Below, piece by piece: positions 52,911-60,295 of a stretch of DNA of 64,000 nt. The DNA is from Streptomyces sp. Je 1-369. Lineage in GTDB: Bacteria > Actinomycetota > Actinomycetes > Streptomycetales > Streptomycetaceae. The position numbers were made by a program, and so were the translations under genes. Positions within the stretch are counted from its first letter, which is position 1. The number at the start of each line of letters is the position of its first letter. A model generated the notes under the pieces. It was given only the letters and a program-made list of their open reading frames with translations, was not told where the DNA came from and made no database searches. The DNA lies in the NCBI RefSeq assembly GCF_026810505.1, contig NZ_CP101750.1, forward strand, positions 6,746,515-6,810,514. The letters are read 5' to 3'.

Positions 52911-54827
52911 TCAGCGCCTGCGGTCCGCGATGGTGCGGAGTGCCTCACGTGCTGCCTCGCTCGCGAGGCCCTTCGTCCGGCAGTACGTGAGGACGTGCGC
53001 GTCGGCCTCCGCCGTGCCCAGCGCCGCGAGACCGCGCAGGGCGATGCCGTCGTGGCCGGGGCGGGCCGTGGCGAGCACCGACGCCAAGGGCGCGACGCAG
53101 TCGGGGGAGCGGCGGGCGGCCAGGGCTTCAGTTGCTGGCGGGCGGACGTCTGCGGTCTCCGGTGAGACCGCAAGACCGGCCAGTGCCGCCACCGCCACAG
53201 CCCCCGGGCACCCGGCGAGCGCCGCGACCAGTTCGTGTCCGACATTCCGCCGGAACCGCGACGGCTCCGCGAGCGAGGCCAGAACGTGCGTTCCTGGGGC
53301 GCCGATCCGCCCCAGGGCCCGCACGGCGCCCCGCGCCACATCACGGCTGGCGTCCCCCGCCGCGAGCTCCCCGAGCATGTCGGCGGCCTCGGCCACGGGG
53401 AACCGGCCCAAGGCCTGCGCCGCCTGCACCCGCACCGGCTCCAGCGGGTCGCGGGCGGCGGCCAGCAGCACCGGCAGCGACTCGCGCGCGCCGATCAGCC
53501 CGAGCGCGTGCACGGCGCGGGCCCGGAGCGTGCCGGGCTCCTCGCCGTCGCCCGCGAGAGAAGCGAGGCGGTCGGCGGCGGGCCCGTGCCGCAGGGCGCC
53601 GAGCGCGTCGGCGGCGGCCGACCGTATGTCCCTGGGGTCCTCCGCGTCGAGCGCGGCGAGGAGCAGCGGTGCCGCGTCGGCGCACTCAAGGAGACCCAGC
53701 GCCACAGCCGCGCTCCGGCGCCGGTCCCGGCCCCCGGGCGACCCGTCGGCCAGCGCCGCGAGCAACTCCCGTACGGGCGGCGGCGTGGGGAGGGTGGACA
53801 GGGCCCGCGCGACCGCGTCACCGATCCGCGCGTCGCCGAGTGCGGCGAGGAGCGCGTCGGCCGCCTCCTCGCCCCCGAGGGCGCCGAGCGCGGAGGCCGC
53901 CGCCCTGCGCACCGCCGGTACCGACTCCTCGCCGAGCAGCTCGATCAGCGTCGGCAGGTCCCGGTAGTCCTGCGCCGGGCCGAAGAGGTCGGGCCGTTCC
54001 TGGATGAGCGCGCAGACCGTGACGGCGGAGCAGTCCGGGGCGCGACGGGCGGCCGCGTGCCGCGGTGTGGTGTTCATGAGGTCGGCCCGCAGTTCGTCCC
54101 GGCCGTTTCGCGTCCTGGCCAGGAGCGCGGCCGCGGGGCGCGCGGTCGACGCGTCCGGATCGCGCAGCGCGCGCCGCAGCATGACCTCGGCGGACAGACC
54201 GGCCGGTGGCGGCCAGGAGTCCTCGGGGATCTCGGCGAGCGCCAGGACCGCCGCCCTGCGCAGCCGCGGTGAGGTGCCTCTCGAATGCACCAGGTACAGC
54301 AGGGCCGGTCCGGTACGAGGGTCGCGCATCGCCCCCAGGGCCTCCACAGTGTGCTGCTCGGCGCCGGGCAGCAGCGCCCAGAGCGCGGCCATCAGCGCGG
54401 GCACGGCCTCGGGCGGGCGCAGCCGGGCCACCACTTCGACGACCACGCGGGGAGGTTTCGGATCACCGAGCCGGTGGACGAGTTCGCGGACCGCCTCGGG
54501 TCCGCCGATCGCGCCCAGGTCCTCGTACATCCGGATCGCCCGCGCCCCATCGCCCGGCGCACCGCGCCGCACCTGCCCGAGGATCACCGGCAGGGCGCGG
54601 CGGTCCCGCAGTTCCGCGAGGGCGGACAAGGCGTGCAGGTGCAGCCAGCGAGGGTATTCGTCCGGCCGGTCCACGCAGTCGAAGAGGGCGTCGGCCGCGT
54701 CCCGTCCGCCGATGTCCCTCAGCAGATCGACGGCCCACACGTAGTACGGGGAAGGGCCGGAGCGCATGACCTCGACCAGGCCCGCGATGTCGCGGGCCAG
54801 CCGCATTCCGACTATGTCCGGCGCCAC
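52911..54827 (-). CDS. HEAT-repeat protein
   Basis: The protein has 638 residues and is almost entirely alpha-helical HEAT/PBS-lyase-type repeats. Recurrent segments of the type VRRAAASALGALGGEEAADALLAAL, IRSAAADALGAL, VRVQAAQALGRF and VARGAVRALGRIG are spaced about 30 residues apart. No catalytic motif is visible; it is probably a binding scaffold. GTG 54827 has GGGAGG six bases upstream and begins one base after the stop of the DUF7019-type gene, so the two are translationally coupled. It converges on the small TM gene with only 12 bp between. Function unknown. Confidence 0.85.
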   Translation of the reverse strand: MAPDIVGMRLARDIAGLVEVMRSGPSPYYVWAVDLLRDIGGRDAADALFDCVDRPDEYPRWLHLHALSALAELRDRRALPVILGQVRRGAPGDGARAIRMYEDLGAIGGPEAVRELVHRLGDPKPPRVVVEVVARLRPPEAVPALMAALWALLPGAEQHTVEALGAMRDPRTGPALLYLVHSRGTSPRLRRAAVLALAEIPEDSWPPPAGLSAEVMLRRALRDPDASTARPAAALLARTRNGRDELRADLMNTTPRHAAARRAPDCSAVTVCALIQERPDLFGPAQDYRDLPTLIELLGEESVPAVRRAAASALGALGGEEAADALLAALGDARIGDAVARALSTLPTPPPVRELLAALADGSPGGRDRRRSAAVALGLLECADAAPLLLAALDAEDPRDIRSAAADALGALRHGPAADRLASLAGDGEEPGTLRARAVHALGLIGARESLPVLLAAARDPLEPVRVQAAQALGRFPVAEAADMLGELAAGDASRDVARGAVRALGRIGAPGTHVLASLAEPSRFRRNVGHELVAALAGCPGAVAVAALAGLAVSPETADVRPPATEALAARRSPDCVAPLASVLATARPGHDGIALRGLAALGTAEADAHVLTYCRTKGLASEAAREALRTIADRRR

Positions 54828-54828
54828 G

Positions 54829-55503
54829 TCATACCTCCCGGCGCGGGTCCTCGTCCGCCATCGCCACGTACAACGGCGTGCCCACGACGATCTCGACCTC
54901 CCGGCCGTCCCGGCCGGTGGCCGTGCCGTGCAGCAGTCGCCGCGCGAGGAACTCGCCGTAGACCGGCGGCACGCTCAACGCCTCGGCGAATTCCAGGACT
55001 TGACGCGCCGCCTGCTCCTCGTGGGCCGGGACGTCCGACCTCGCCGCACGGTGGTGACGTGGCCAGTCCTCCGGCGTGTCCCGCAGTAGCCGGAACAGTG
55101 ACGGCAGCATCGAGTGGGAGGCCCGGATCGTGTCCGGAGCGGTGCGCTGGCCGAGCAGGTGGTGCGCCGAACCGATCAGCGCGACGACGGTGTCGCCGTC
55201 GCGGCCCGTCATGAAGGTTGGTCCTTCGGGGGACCCGTATCCGGCGATCCGTAGCTCCAGGTCGCCCCGGAACCAGGGCCTCGGCTCCGTCATCCAACTG
55301 ACGTCGAACTCCCGCTCCAGGTACGCCTCGACGATGTCCAGCCGGTCGTACGCGGTCACGTCGGCGCGCGGCGACTGAACGGCGACGCTCAACACCTTGA
55401 GGTCGACCTTCGCCTCGACGGCGAGGCGTTTCAGGAGCTTCGGCGGGATCTGCTCGTACAGCATGTCCAGCTTGGTGCCGGAGACGTAGAGGTAGTACCT
55501 CAC
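54829..55503 (-). CDS. DUF7019 / SAVMC3_10250-type protein
   Basis: The protein has 224 residues. It begins MRYYLYVSGTKLDMLYEQIPPKLLKRLAVEAKVD in outline, the typical N-terminus of the Streptomyces family named after SAVMC3_10250. Further segments include ALIGSAHHLLGQ and LEFAEALSVPPVYGEFLARRLLHGT. No signal peptide or membrane helix. It is coupled to the following HEAT-repeat gene, suggesting the two proteins act together. It lies 6 bp after the DUF397 stop, so it may be part of the same transcript as the XRE/DUF397 pair. Function unknown. Confidence 0.72.
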   Translation of the reverse strand: MRYYLYVSGTKLDMLYEQIPPKLLKRLAVEAKVDLKVLSVAVQSPRADVTAYDRLDIVEAYLEREFDVSWMTEPRPWFRGDLELRIAGYGSPEGPTFMTGRDGDTVVALIGSAHHLLGQRTAPDTIRASHSMLPSLFRLLRDTPEDWPRHHRAARSDVPAHEEQAARQVLEFAEALSVPPVYGEFLARRLLHGTATGRDGREVEIVVGTPLYVAMADEDPRREV

Positions 55504-55509
55504 GTGGCG

Positions 55510-55749
55510 TCAGGGGAGTTGCAGGAAGGCGGTCCAGGTCTCCGGGGCGACGGTGAAGTGCGGGCCGTCGGGGTTCTTGGAGTCGCGGATGTGGGTGGCG
55601 GTGGGGTGGGTGGCGACCTCGACGCATTGGCCGCCTTCATCGCTGCTGTAGCTCGACTTCTGCCAGTCGTAGGCGACTTCGAGGCACTGGCCGCCCTCGC
55701 CGCTGCTGTAACTGGACTTGAACCACTCAAGCGCGGTGCTGCCGCTCAT
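55510..55749 (-). CDS. DUF397 protein with two motif copies
   Basis: The protein has 79 residues. The DUF397 signature occurs twice: WFKSSYSSGEGGQCLEVA (about 9-26) and WQKSSYSSDEGGQCVEVA (about 29-46), followed by IRDSKNPDGPHFTV and WTAFL. DUF397 proteins are small partners of XRE regulators of the WhiJ/AbaA type in Streptomyces. Its ATG overlaps the XRE stop (55746-55749), so the pair is coupled. The internal duplication is unusual, since most family members have one copy. Confidence 0.93.
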   Translation of the reverse strand: MSGSTALEWFKSSYSSGEGGQCLEVAYDWQKSSYSSDEGGQCVEVATHPTATHIRDSKNPDGPHFTVAPETWTAFLQLP

Positions 55750-56573
55750 TGCTCTCCTAGCAGTCGCTCCAACAGGCTCGTGGAGTCCTCGGAGTTGAGA
55801 GCCTGTGTTCGCAGCATCGCATATTTCTGGGTGAGGATCGCCACCTCGTGCGGATCAGCGATCAGTTGGCTTCCACGCTGTGTCTCGGTGTAGGCGAGCC
55901 GCTGATGTTCAGGAGTCTCCAGCAGGACGAATGGTCCTTCGAGGCCAGCGTGTGTGGTGCGCCCCAGCGGCAGGATTTGCAGAGCCAAGCCTGGGAGCCT
56001 GGCGTTCTCACACAAGTGCCTGAGCTGCTCGGCGTACACGTTGTTACCGCCCAACTGATCTCGAAGAGCCGCTTCCCAGATCACGAAGCTGGTGGTCGGC
56101 GGCACCCTGCGATGCAGGATGGTCTGGCGCTCGATGCGCGTCGTGACGAACTGCTCGATCTCGTCCTCGTCGTGCACTGGGACACGACTGCGGAACACCG
56201 CCCGCGCGTAACCTTCAGTCTGCAATTGCCCAGGCACGAGCAGGCTCTCGTACACGGAGATGGCGATCGCCTCCCGCTCACAGTCCAGATACTCCTCCGC
56301 CCACCTCGGAACCAGATCCACCTCCGGCATGTTCTCCACGGCCGTCTGCAACGTCCGATTCGTGCCGAGGAAGTCATCCAACCGCACCGCCAGGTCCATC
56401 TTCAGCGGACGCCGCCCCTGCTCGACGGAGGCGATCAGTTCCTCGCTGATGGCCAACTGCTCGGCCAGCGACCGCTGGGTGTACCCCGCCGCCTCCCTGT
56501 GAACGGCGAGCAGCGCCCCCACCAACCGCATGGCCGACGCATTCCTGCGTGGACGTCGATTCGGTCGGCTCAT
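55746..56573 (-). CDS. XRE-family regulator (HTH + DUF5753, WhiJ-like)
   Basis: The protein has 275 residues. The N-terminal HTH is near residues 14-60 (MRLVGALLAVHREAAGYTQRSLAEQLAISEELIASVEQG). The DUF5753 domain fills the rest (VPRWAEEYLDCEREAIAISVYESLLVPGQLQTEGYAR..., RRVPPTTSFVIWEAALR). ATG 56573 is chosen because GGGGAG lies nine bases upstream; in-frame ATG/GTG codons up to 56639 have no such site. XRE-DUF397-HATPase sets act as developmental or antibiotic regulators in Streptomyces, and all three are here. The identical GTGAC-N4-GTCAC dyad lies 72 bp upstream. Confidence 0.92.
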   Translation of the reverse strand: MSRPNRRPRRNASAMRLVGALLAVHREAAGYTQRSLAEQLAISEELIASVEQGRRPLKMDLAVRLDDFLGTNRTLQTAVENMPEVDLVPRWAEEYLDCEREAIAISVYESLLVPGQLQTEGYARAVFRSRVPVHDEDEIEQFVTTRIERQTILHRRVPPTTSFVIWEAALRDQLGGNNVYAEQLRHLCENARLPGLALQILPLGRTTHAGLEGPFVLLETPEHQRLAYTETQRGSQLIADPHEVAILTQKYAMLRTQALNSEDSTSLLERLLGEQ

Positions 56574-56631
56574 GCGGACCAACTCCCCAGCTCGTACATC
56601 CCAGGCGTACGCATTCACGCACTGCTTCATC

Positions 56632-57363
56632 ATGGCCACGGAGTGTGACTGTCGTCACGTGAACCGAGAAAGTTTCTACCGGCGACAAGGCTGGTCCGTC
56701 CCCGCAGCCCGTGCCTTCGCTGCCGCCGCCCTCGCGGACTGGGGAGTGCGCGGAGAGCGCGCGGACGACATCACGCTCTGTGTGAGCGAGCTGGCGACGA
56801 ACGCGTTGCTGCACGGCGTCCCGCCGGGGCGGGGATTCCGGCTGAGATTGACCTTCTGCCCGCAGGACGGCGTGGTCCGAGCCGCCGTACACGACAGCGG
56901 CACCGGCCGCCCCCGGCTCGACCTCGAAGACGACCGGGACGACCGGGACGACGACGAGTCCGGGCGGGGGCTCCTGCTCGTCGCCGCGCTGGCGGACAAG
57001 TGGGGGGTCGAGGAACAGGACCCCGGCAAGGAGGTGTGGTGCGAGTTCGGGATGCCCCTCGCGTCAGCCCTTCTTGTTGCGGTCGAACCAGATCGTGGCG
57101 ACGGTGGGGACGAGGCCCGCCCAGAACAGGGCCTGCGGCACGGTCCGTTCGGTCCACGGGATCTCCGCGATGAGGAGCGTGCAGAGCATGGCCCACGCGG
57201 CCTGGGCGAGGACGATGCGGGGCCACACGCGGCGGCGGATCAGGGAGCGGATGTTGATGCGGACGCCCGCGCGCAGCCGCCGGTACCGGAGGAGGGCGCC
57301 CACCGCCCAGAGCGCGGACATCGGGACGAGGAACCAGAGGCGCTGGCCGAGCGACACCGGTAG
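56632..57363 (+). CDS. RsbW-like ATP-binding regulatory protein (3' end uncertain)
   Basis: It has a GHKL/HATPase_c_2 fold with SVPAARAFAAAALADWGV, N-box LCVSELATNALLHGVPPG and G-box GRGLLLVAALADKWGVE. It is divergent from the XRE/DUF397 pair with which such ATPases are usually grouped. ATG 56632 or GTG 56659 could be the start; neither has a clear Shine-Dalgarno, and a GTGAC-N4-GTCAC dyad lies between them. The recognisable domain ends near 57063. The frame then stays open for 100 more codons across the opposite-strand TPR gene, which is unusual. Either the gene truly has a 300-bp convergent overlap or a nearer stop has been lost. Confidence 0.75.
   Translation: MATECDCRHVNRESFYRRQGWSVPAARAFAAAALADWGVRGERADDITLCVSELATNALLHGVPPGRGFRLRLTFCPQDGVVRAAVHDSGTGRPRLDLEDDRDDRDDDESGRGLLLVAALADKWGVEEQDPGKEVWCEFGMPLASALLVAVEPDRGDGGDEARPEQGLRHGPFGPRDLRDEERAEHGPRGLGEDDAGPHAAADQGADVDADARAQPPVPEEGAHRPERGHRDEEPEALAERHR
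56645..56658. promoter_or_regulatory. Dyad GTGACGACAGTCAC (minus strand) at the XRE / HATPase junction
   Basis: The same 14-mer as at 21936-21949, here in reverse orientation. It lies at the start of the HATPase gene and 72 bp upstream of the XRE start. It also fits the loose pattern of a BldD-type box (GTGA...TCAC). Confidence 0.5.
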
Positions 57364-58197
57364 GTCGCGGGGGGTCTCGCCCTCGGTGACGAAGAGGTCG
57401 AGGCCGGCGGCCGCGATGACGCCGAGGCAGAGCAGGGCGATCCAGCGGATGCCGCGCAGCATGCGGTACGACGCGTCGTCGAGGCCGTCCCGCATCGGAC
57501 GGGAGTCCGGGGCGGCGGCCAGCGCGTCCGCGTAGAGGGTGGCGGCTTCGGCGGGCTTGACGCCCGGCGCGGCGGCCGCCTTCTGGGTCTGGCGGGCGAG
57601 CGCGTACGGATGGTTCGGGTCGAGGCGGAGGATCGCGTGGTCCAGCTGATCGGCGACCGTGCCGTTGCCGGCCAGGTCGGCTATCTGCCAGGCGACTTCG
57701 TGCGCGTAGACCTCTTCGGGACCGAGGCGCAGCGCCTCCATGGCGATGTCGCCCGCCTCCCTGAGAGGGTCCTGCATCTGCGCCGCCGTGATCGTGCCGC
57801 CGCCCGCCCGGCTGATGCGGACGAGACGGATGCGCCAGACGACGTCGGCGAGGAGGGCGTACGAATACCAGTAGTCGGGGGCGAGGCGTATCGCCTCACG
57901 CAGTACGCCCTCGGACTCCTGCCAGCGGGTGCCGCCGACGCCGCGCAGCGCGTGGGCACGCATGATGAGGCCGCCGACGTCCTCGGGGTCGATGGCGAGG
58001 GCGCGGTCGGTGGCCGTCAGGGCCTTCTCGTGCTGCTCGGAACGTACGAAGCAGAGGGCGAGTTTGGCCCAGGCCCGGATGTCGTCGGGGTCCTCGACGA
58101 GGCGCTGCCCGAGCAGGGCCTCCGCCTCGTCGTACCGCTTGAGCTCGATGAGCCCGTCGGCCCGCTCCACGGCGGGGTGCACAGTGCCGGTGCTCAC
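57064..58197 (-). CDS. TPR protein with C-terminal membrane domain
   Basis: The protein has 377 residues. The N-terminal 230 residues are TPR helices (YDEAEALLGQRLVEDPDDIRAWAKLAL, HEKALTATDRALAIDPED, LDHAILRLDPNHPYALA). Four hydrophobic helices follow in the last 140 residues (IRWIALLCLGVIAAAGL, LWFLVPMSALWAVGALL, VLAQAAWAMLCTLLIAEI, QALFWAGLVPTVATIWF). It starts at GTG 58197 within the stop of the AAA+ gene (GTGA overlap), so the two proteins are made together. It is probably a membrane receptor or adaptor for that ATPase. Function unknown. Confidence 0.85.
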   Translation of the reverse strand: MSTGTVHPAVERADGLIELKRYDEAEALLGQRLVEDPDDIRAWAKLALCFVRSEQHEKALTATDRALAIDPEDVGGLIMRAHALRGVGGTRWQESEGVLREAIRLAPDYWYSYALLADVVWRIRLVRISRAGGGTITAAQMQDPLREAGDIAMEALRLGPEEVYAHEVAWQIADLAGNGTVADQLDHAILRLDPNHPYALARQTQKAAAAPGVKPAEAATLYADALAAAPDSRPMRDGLDDASYRMLRGIRWIALLCLGVIAAAGLDLFVTEGETPRDLPVSLGQRLWFLVPMSALWAVGALLRYRRLRAGVRINIRSLIRRRVWPRIVLAQAAWAMLCTLLIAEIPWTERTVPQALFWAGLVPTVATIWFDRNKKG

Positions 58198-59462
58198 AGC
58201 TTCCGCTTCTTCTTGAGGTAGGTGACCAGGTCGTCGTACATGCCGCCCTCGTTGGCGAACATCGCCACGTTGCGGGCGGAGGCGAACCACGGGTCGCTGG
58301 AGGGCGGGACGGCGGCGGCCGCCGCCGTCAGGTCCTGCATGCCGATCATGCGGACGGTGCCGGTGCGCGCGGAGTCGAGCAGGGCGCGCTCGGCGGCGGC
58401 CTCGCAGAGGTGGGCGAGGTCGGCGCCGGAGAGGCCGTCGGTGGCCTTCGCGAGCTTGCGCAGGTCGATGTTGGCGACGGGGCGGTCGCGGAGGTGGTAG
58501 CGGAGGATGGCCTCGCGGGCGGGGGCGTCGGGCGGCAGGACGAGGATCGTACGGTCGAGGCGGCCGGGGCGGCGCAGCGCGTTGTCCACGTCCCAGGGGA
58601 CGTTGGTGGCGGCCAGTACGAACACGCCTTCGTTGGCGTCCGCGTCGATGCCGTCGAGCTCGGTGAGGAGCTGGTTGACGGTGTTGCGCATGCCGCTGTG
58701 CGCGGTGCGGCTGCGCTTGGCGCCGAGGGCGTCGAGCTCGTCGAGGAAGAGGACGCAGGGGGCCTGGCGGCGGGCCGTCTCGAAGACCTCGTGCATGTTG
58801 CGCTCGGAGTTGCCCATCCACATGTCGAGCACGTCGTTGATGGAGATGGAGAGGAAGTTGGCGCCGAGTTCGCCCGCGACGGCACGGGCGATGAAGGTCT
58901 TGCCGCAGCCGGGCGGGCCGTACAGGAGGAGGCCGCCGCGCAGGCTCTTGCCGTACAGCTTGCGCAGCTCCGGGTTGCGCAGGGGCGCGAGGAACGCGGC
59001 CTCCAGGCGGTCCTTGACGTCCTGCATGCCGCCGACGTCGGCGAGCCGCACGCCGTCGGGCGCCTCGACCTCCCAGGCGGAGGCGTCACCGGGGTCGCCG
59101 CTGCCGTCGGCGGTCTGCGGCGCCTCAGCCGCCTTCGGGGTCTGCGGAGTCTCGACGAAGCGGGGCGGGACGACGTCGCCGACCTGGTCCTCGGCGGCCT
59201 TCCAGTTGAACCCGGCCGGGGGTGCCGGTGACTCGGCAGGCGGTTGCGGTGTCTGCGGCGCCCCCATCGCCCGGACCATCAACTCCCGCGCCCGCGCGTC
59301 ACCCGGCGCGTGCTGAAGGGCTACGGCGGCCTCGGCGACCGCCTCGTCGTGCTGCCCGCCCGCGATGAGGAGTTCCGCCAAGTGGAGCCGCAACGGCACG
59401 TCGTCGGGCGCACCCGCGACGGCTGTGCGCAGGCTCTGGATCAAGGGGGAGTGATCGGGCAT
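58194..59462 (-). CDS. AAA+ ATPase (Cdc48/FtsH-like module) with N-terminal TPR
   Basis: The protein has 422 residues. Residues 1-65 form a TPR-like pair, then comes a Pro/Ala linker. The AAA module has ADVGGMQDVKDRLEAAFLAPLRNPELRK, Walker A GPPGCGKT (about 182-189), Walker B VLFLDELDALG (about 234-244), and GALRRPGRLDR-type arginine fingers (ALRRPGRLDRTILV). The closest pattern is Cdc48/proteasomal-type classical AAA unfoldases, but no protease domain is attached. It ends with a basic KKKRKL. It is coupled by GTGA to a TPR membrane protein, suggesting a membrane-linked remodelling complex. Not related in sequence type to the eCIS AAA+ at 9.5-11.6 kb. Confidence 0.87.
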   Translation of the reverse strand: MPDHSPLIQSLRTAVAGAPDDVPLRLHLAELLIAGGQHDEAVAEAAVALQHAPGDARARELMVRAMGAPQTPQPPAESPAPPAGFNWKAAEDQVGDVVPPRFVETPQTPKAAEAPQTADGSGDPGDASAWEVEAPDGVRLADVGGMQDVKDRLEAAFLAPLRNPELRKLYGKSLRGGLLLYGPPGCGKTFIARAVAGELGANFLSISINDVLDMWMGNSERNMHEVFETARRQAPCVLFLDELDALGAKRSRTAHSGMRNTVNQLLTELDGIDADANEGVFVLAATNVPWDVDNALRRPGRLDRTILVLPPDAPAREAILRYHLRDRPVANIDLRKLAKATDGLSGADLAHLCEAAAERALLDSARTGTVRMIGMQDLTAAAAAVPPSSDPWFASARNVAMFANEGGMYDDLVTYLKKKRKL

Positions 59463-59516
59463 GGGACGAGGATACGGGGGGTGTACGAGTGGTGTTCGAG
59501 TGCGCGGAATTCGCCG

Positions 59517-60080
59517 TCAGCGCACCTTGTCAACCTGTGGTCGCGGTCCCATGCCCTTCGCCTTGGTCGGGGTTCCGTCCGGAGCGAACGACTGGTGGAA
59601 GGTGAAGGCGTGCGGCGCTGAGCCGTGCTCGTTGAGGTGTTCCAGCCTGGTGACGCCGTCCTGCCAGGTGGGTATCTCGCCGTCGGGGACCCACCAGAAC
59701 ACGTAATTCGCGTGCCCTGTCCTCTCGAACCAGTCGTAACGCCTGTTGAGCGCCTCCCGGTGCAGGCCGGTGTAGATGGCGTCGACGACGGGGCGCAGGT
59801 CGGTCCAGAGGGAGAGGGTCGTGGCCAGGGCGGTGGTCTCCGGCGTACGGCCCTTGTCGTACCAGGCCGGTACGGCGAACTCTCCCCACACACCCCAGTC
59901 CGCCCCGAAGAGCATGCCCCGGTCGGTGCCCGCCGGCTCGGCGTGCGCGAGGTATCCGGGGTGCTTACTGATCTTCTCGTAGACACCCGCGCCGATGTCG
60001 TAGAAGTCGCGCGTGAGAGGTCCGGTGTCGGCGAGAGGCGACTTCAGGGCGCCGAATGTGTACAGAGCAAGCTGGGGCAT
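59517..60080 (-). CDS. DUF3291 protein
   Basis: The protein has 187 residues. It opens MPQLALYTFGALKSPLAD and includes WGEFAVPAWYD, LSLWTDLRPVVDAIYTGLHREAL and NYVFWWVPDGEIPTWQDGVTRLEHL, characteristic of DUF3291, a family related to antibiotic-biosynthesis-monooxygenase-like folds with no assigned function. ATG 60080 has AGGGAGA upstream. It is separate from its neighbours, though the same strand as the AAA+ gene 54 bp downstream. Confidence 0.85.
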   Translation of the reverse strand: MPQLALYTFGALKSPLADTGPLTRDFYDIGAGVYEKISKHPGYLAHAEPAGTDRGMLFGADWGVWGEFAVPAWYDKGRTPETTALATTLSLWTDLRPVVDAIYTGLHREALNRRYDWFERTGHANYVFWWVPDGEIPTWQDGVTRLEHLNEHGSAPHAFTFHQSFAPDGTPTKAKGMGPRPQVDKVR

Positions 60081-60227
60081 GCGGATCTCCCTCTGAGTGA
60101 TGTCCCGTGCGGCCGTGGGCGGTCGCCGAGGACCAGGTGAAGGTAGCCGCCGCCGTGAGTCTTGTCGAAGTTGCGTTTTCGCTGTCCAAGTGGCTTCCCC
60201 GCACCGGAATTTGCGGATCCTGCGGGT

Positions 60228-60267
60228 CCGCCCGCTGCTCCTGACGTGCGTCAGGAGCAGCGGGCGG
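60228..60267. terminator. 19-bp-stem hairpin after the GH92 gene
   Basis: CCGCCCGCTGCTCCTGACG (60228-60246) and its exact reverse complement (60249-60267) with a 2-nt apparent loop. It begins 28 bp downstream of the minus-strand GH92 stop. Confidence 0.85.
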
Positions 60268-60295
60268 GCTTACTGCGGCGCAGGTTCGGACCGGC

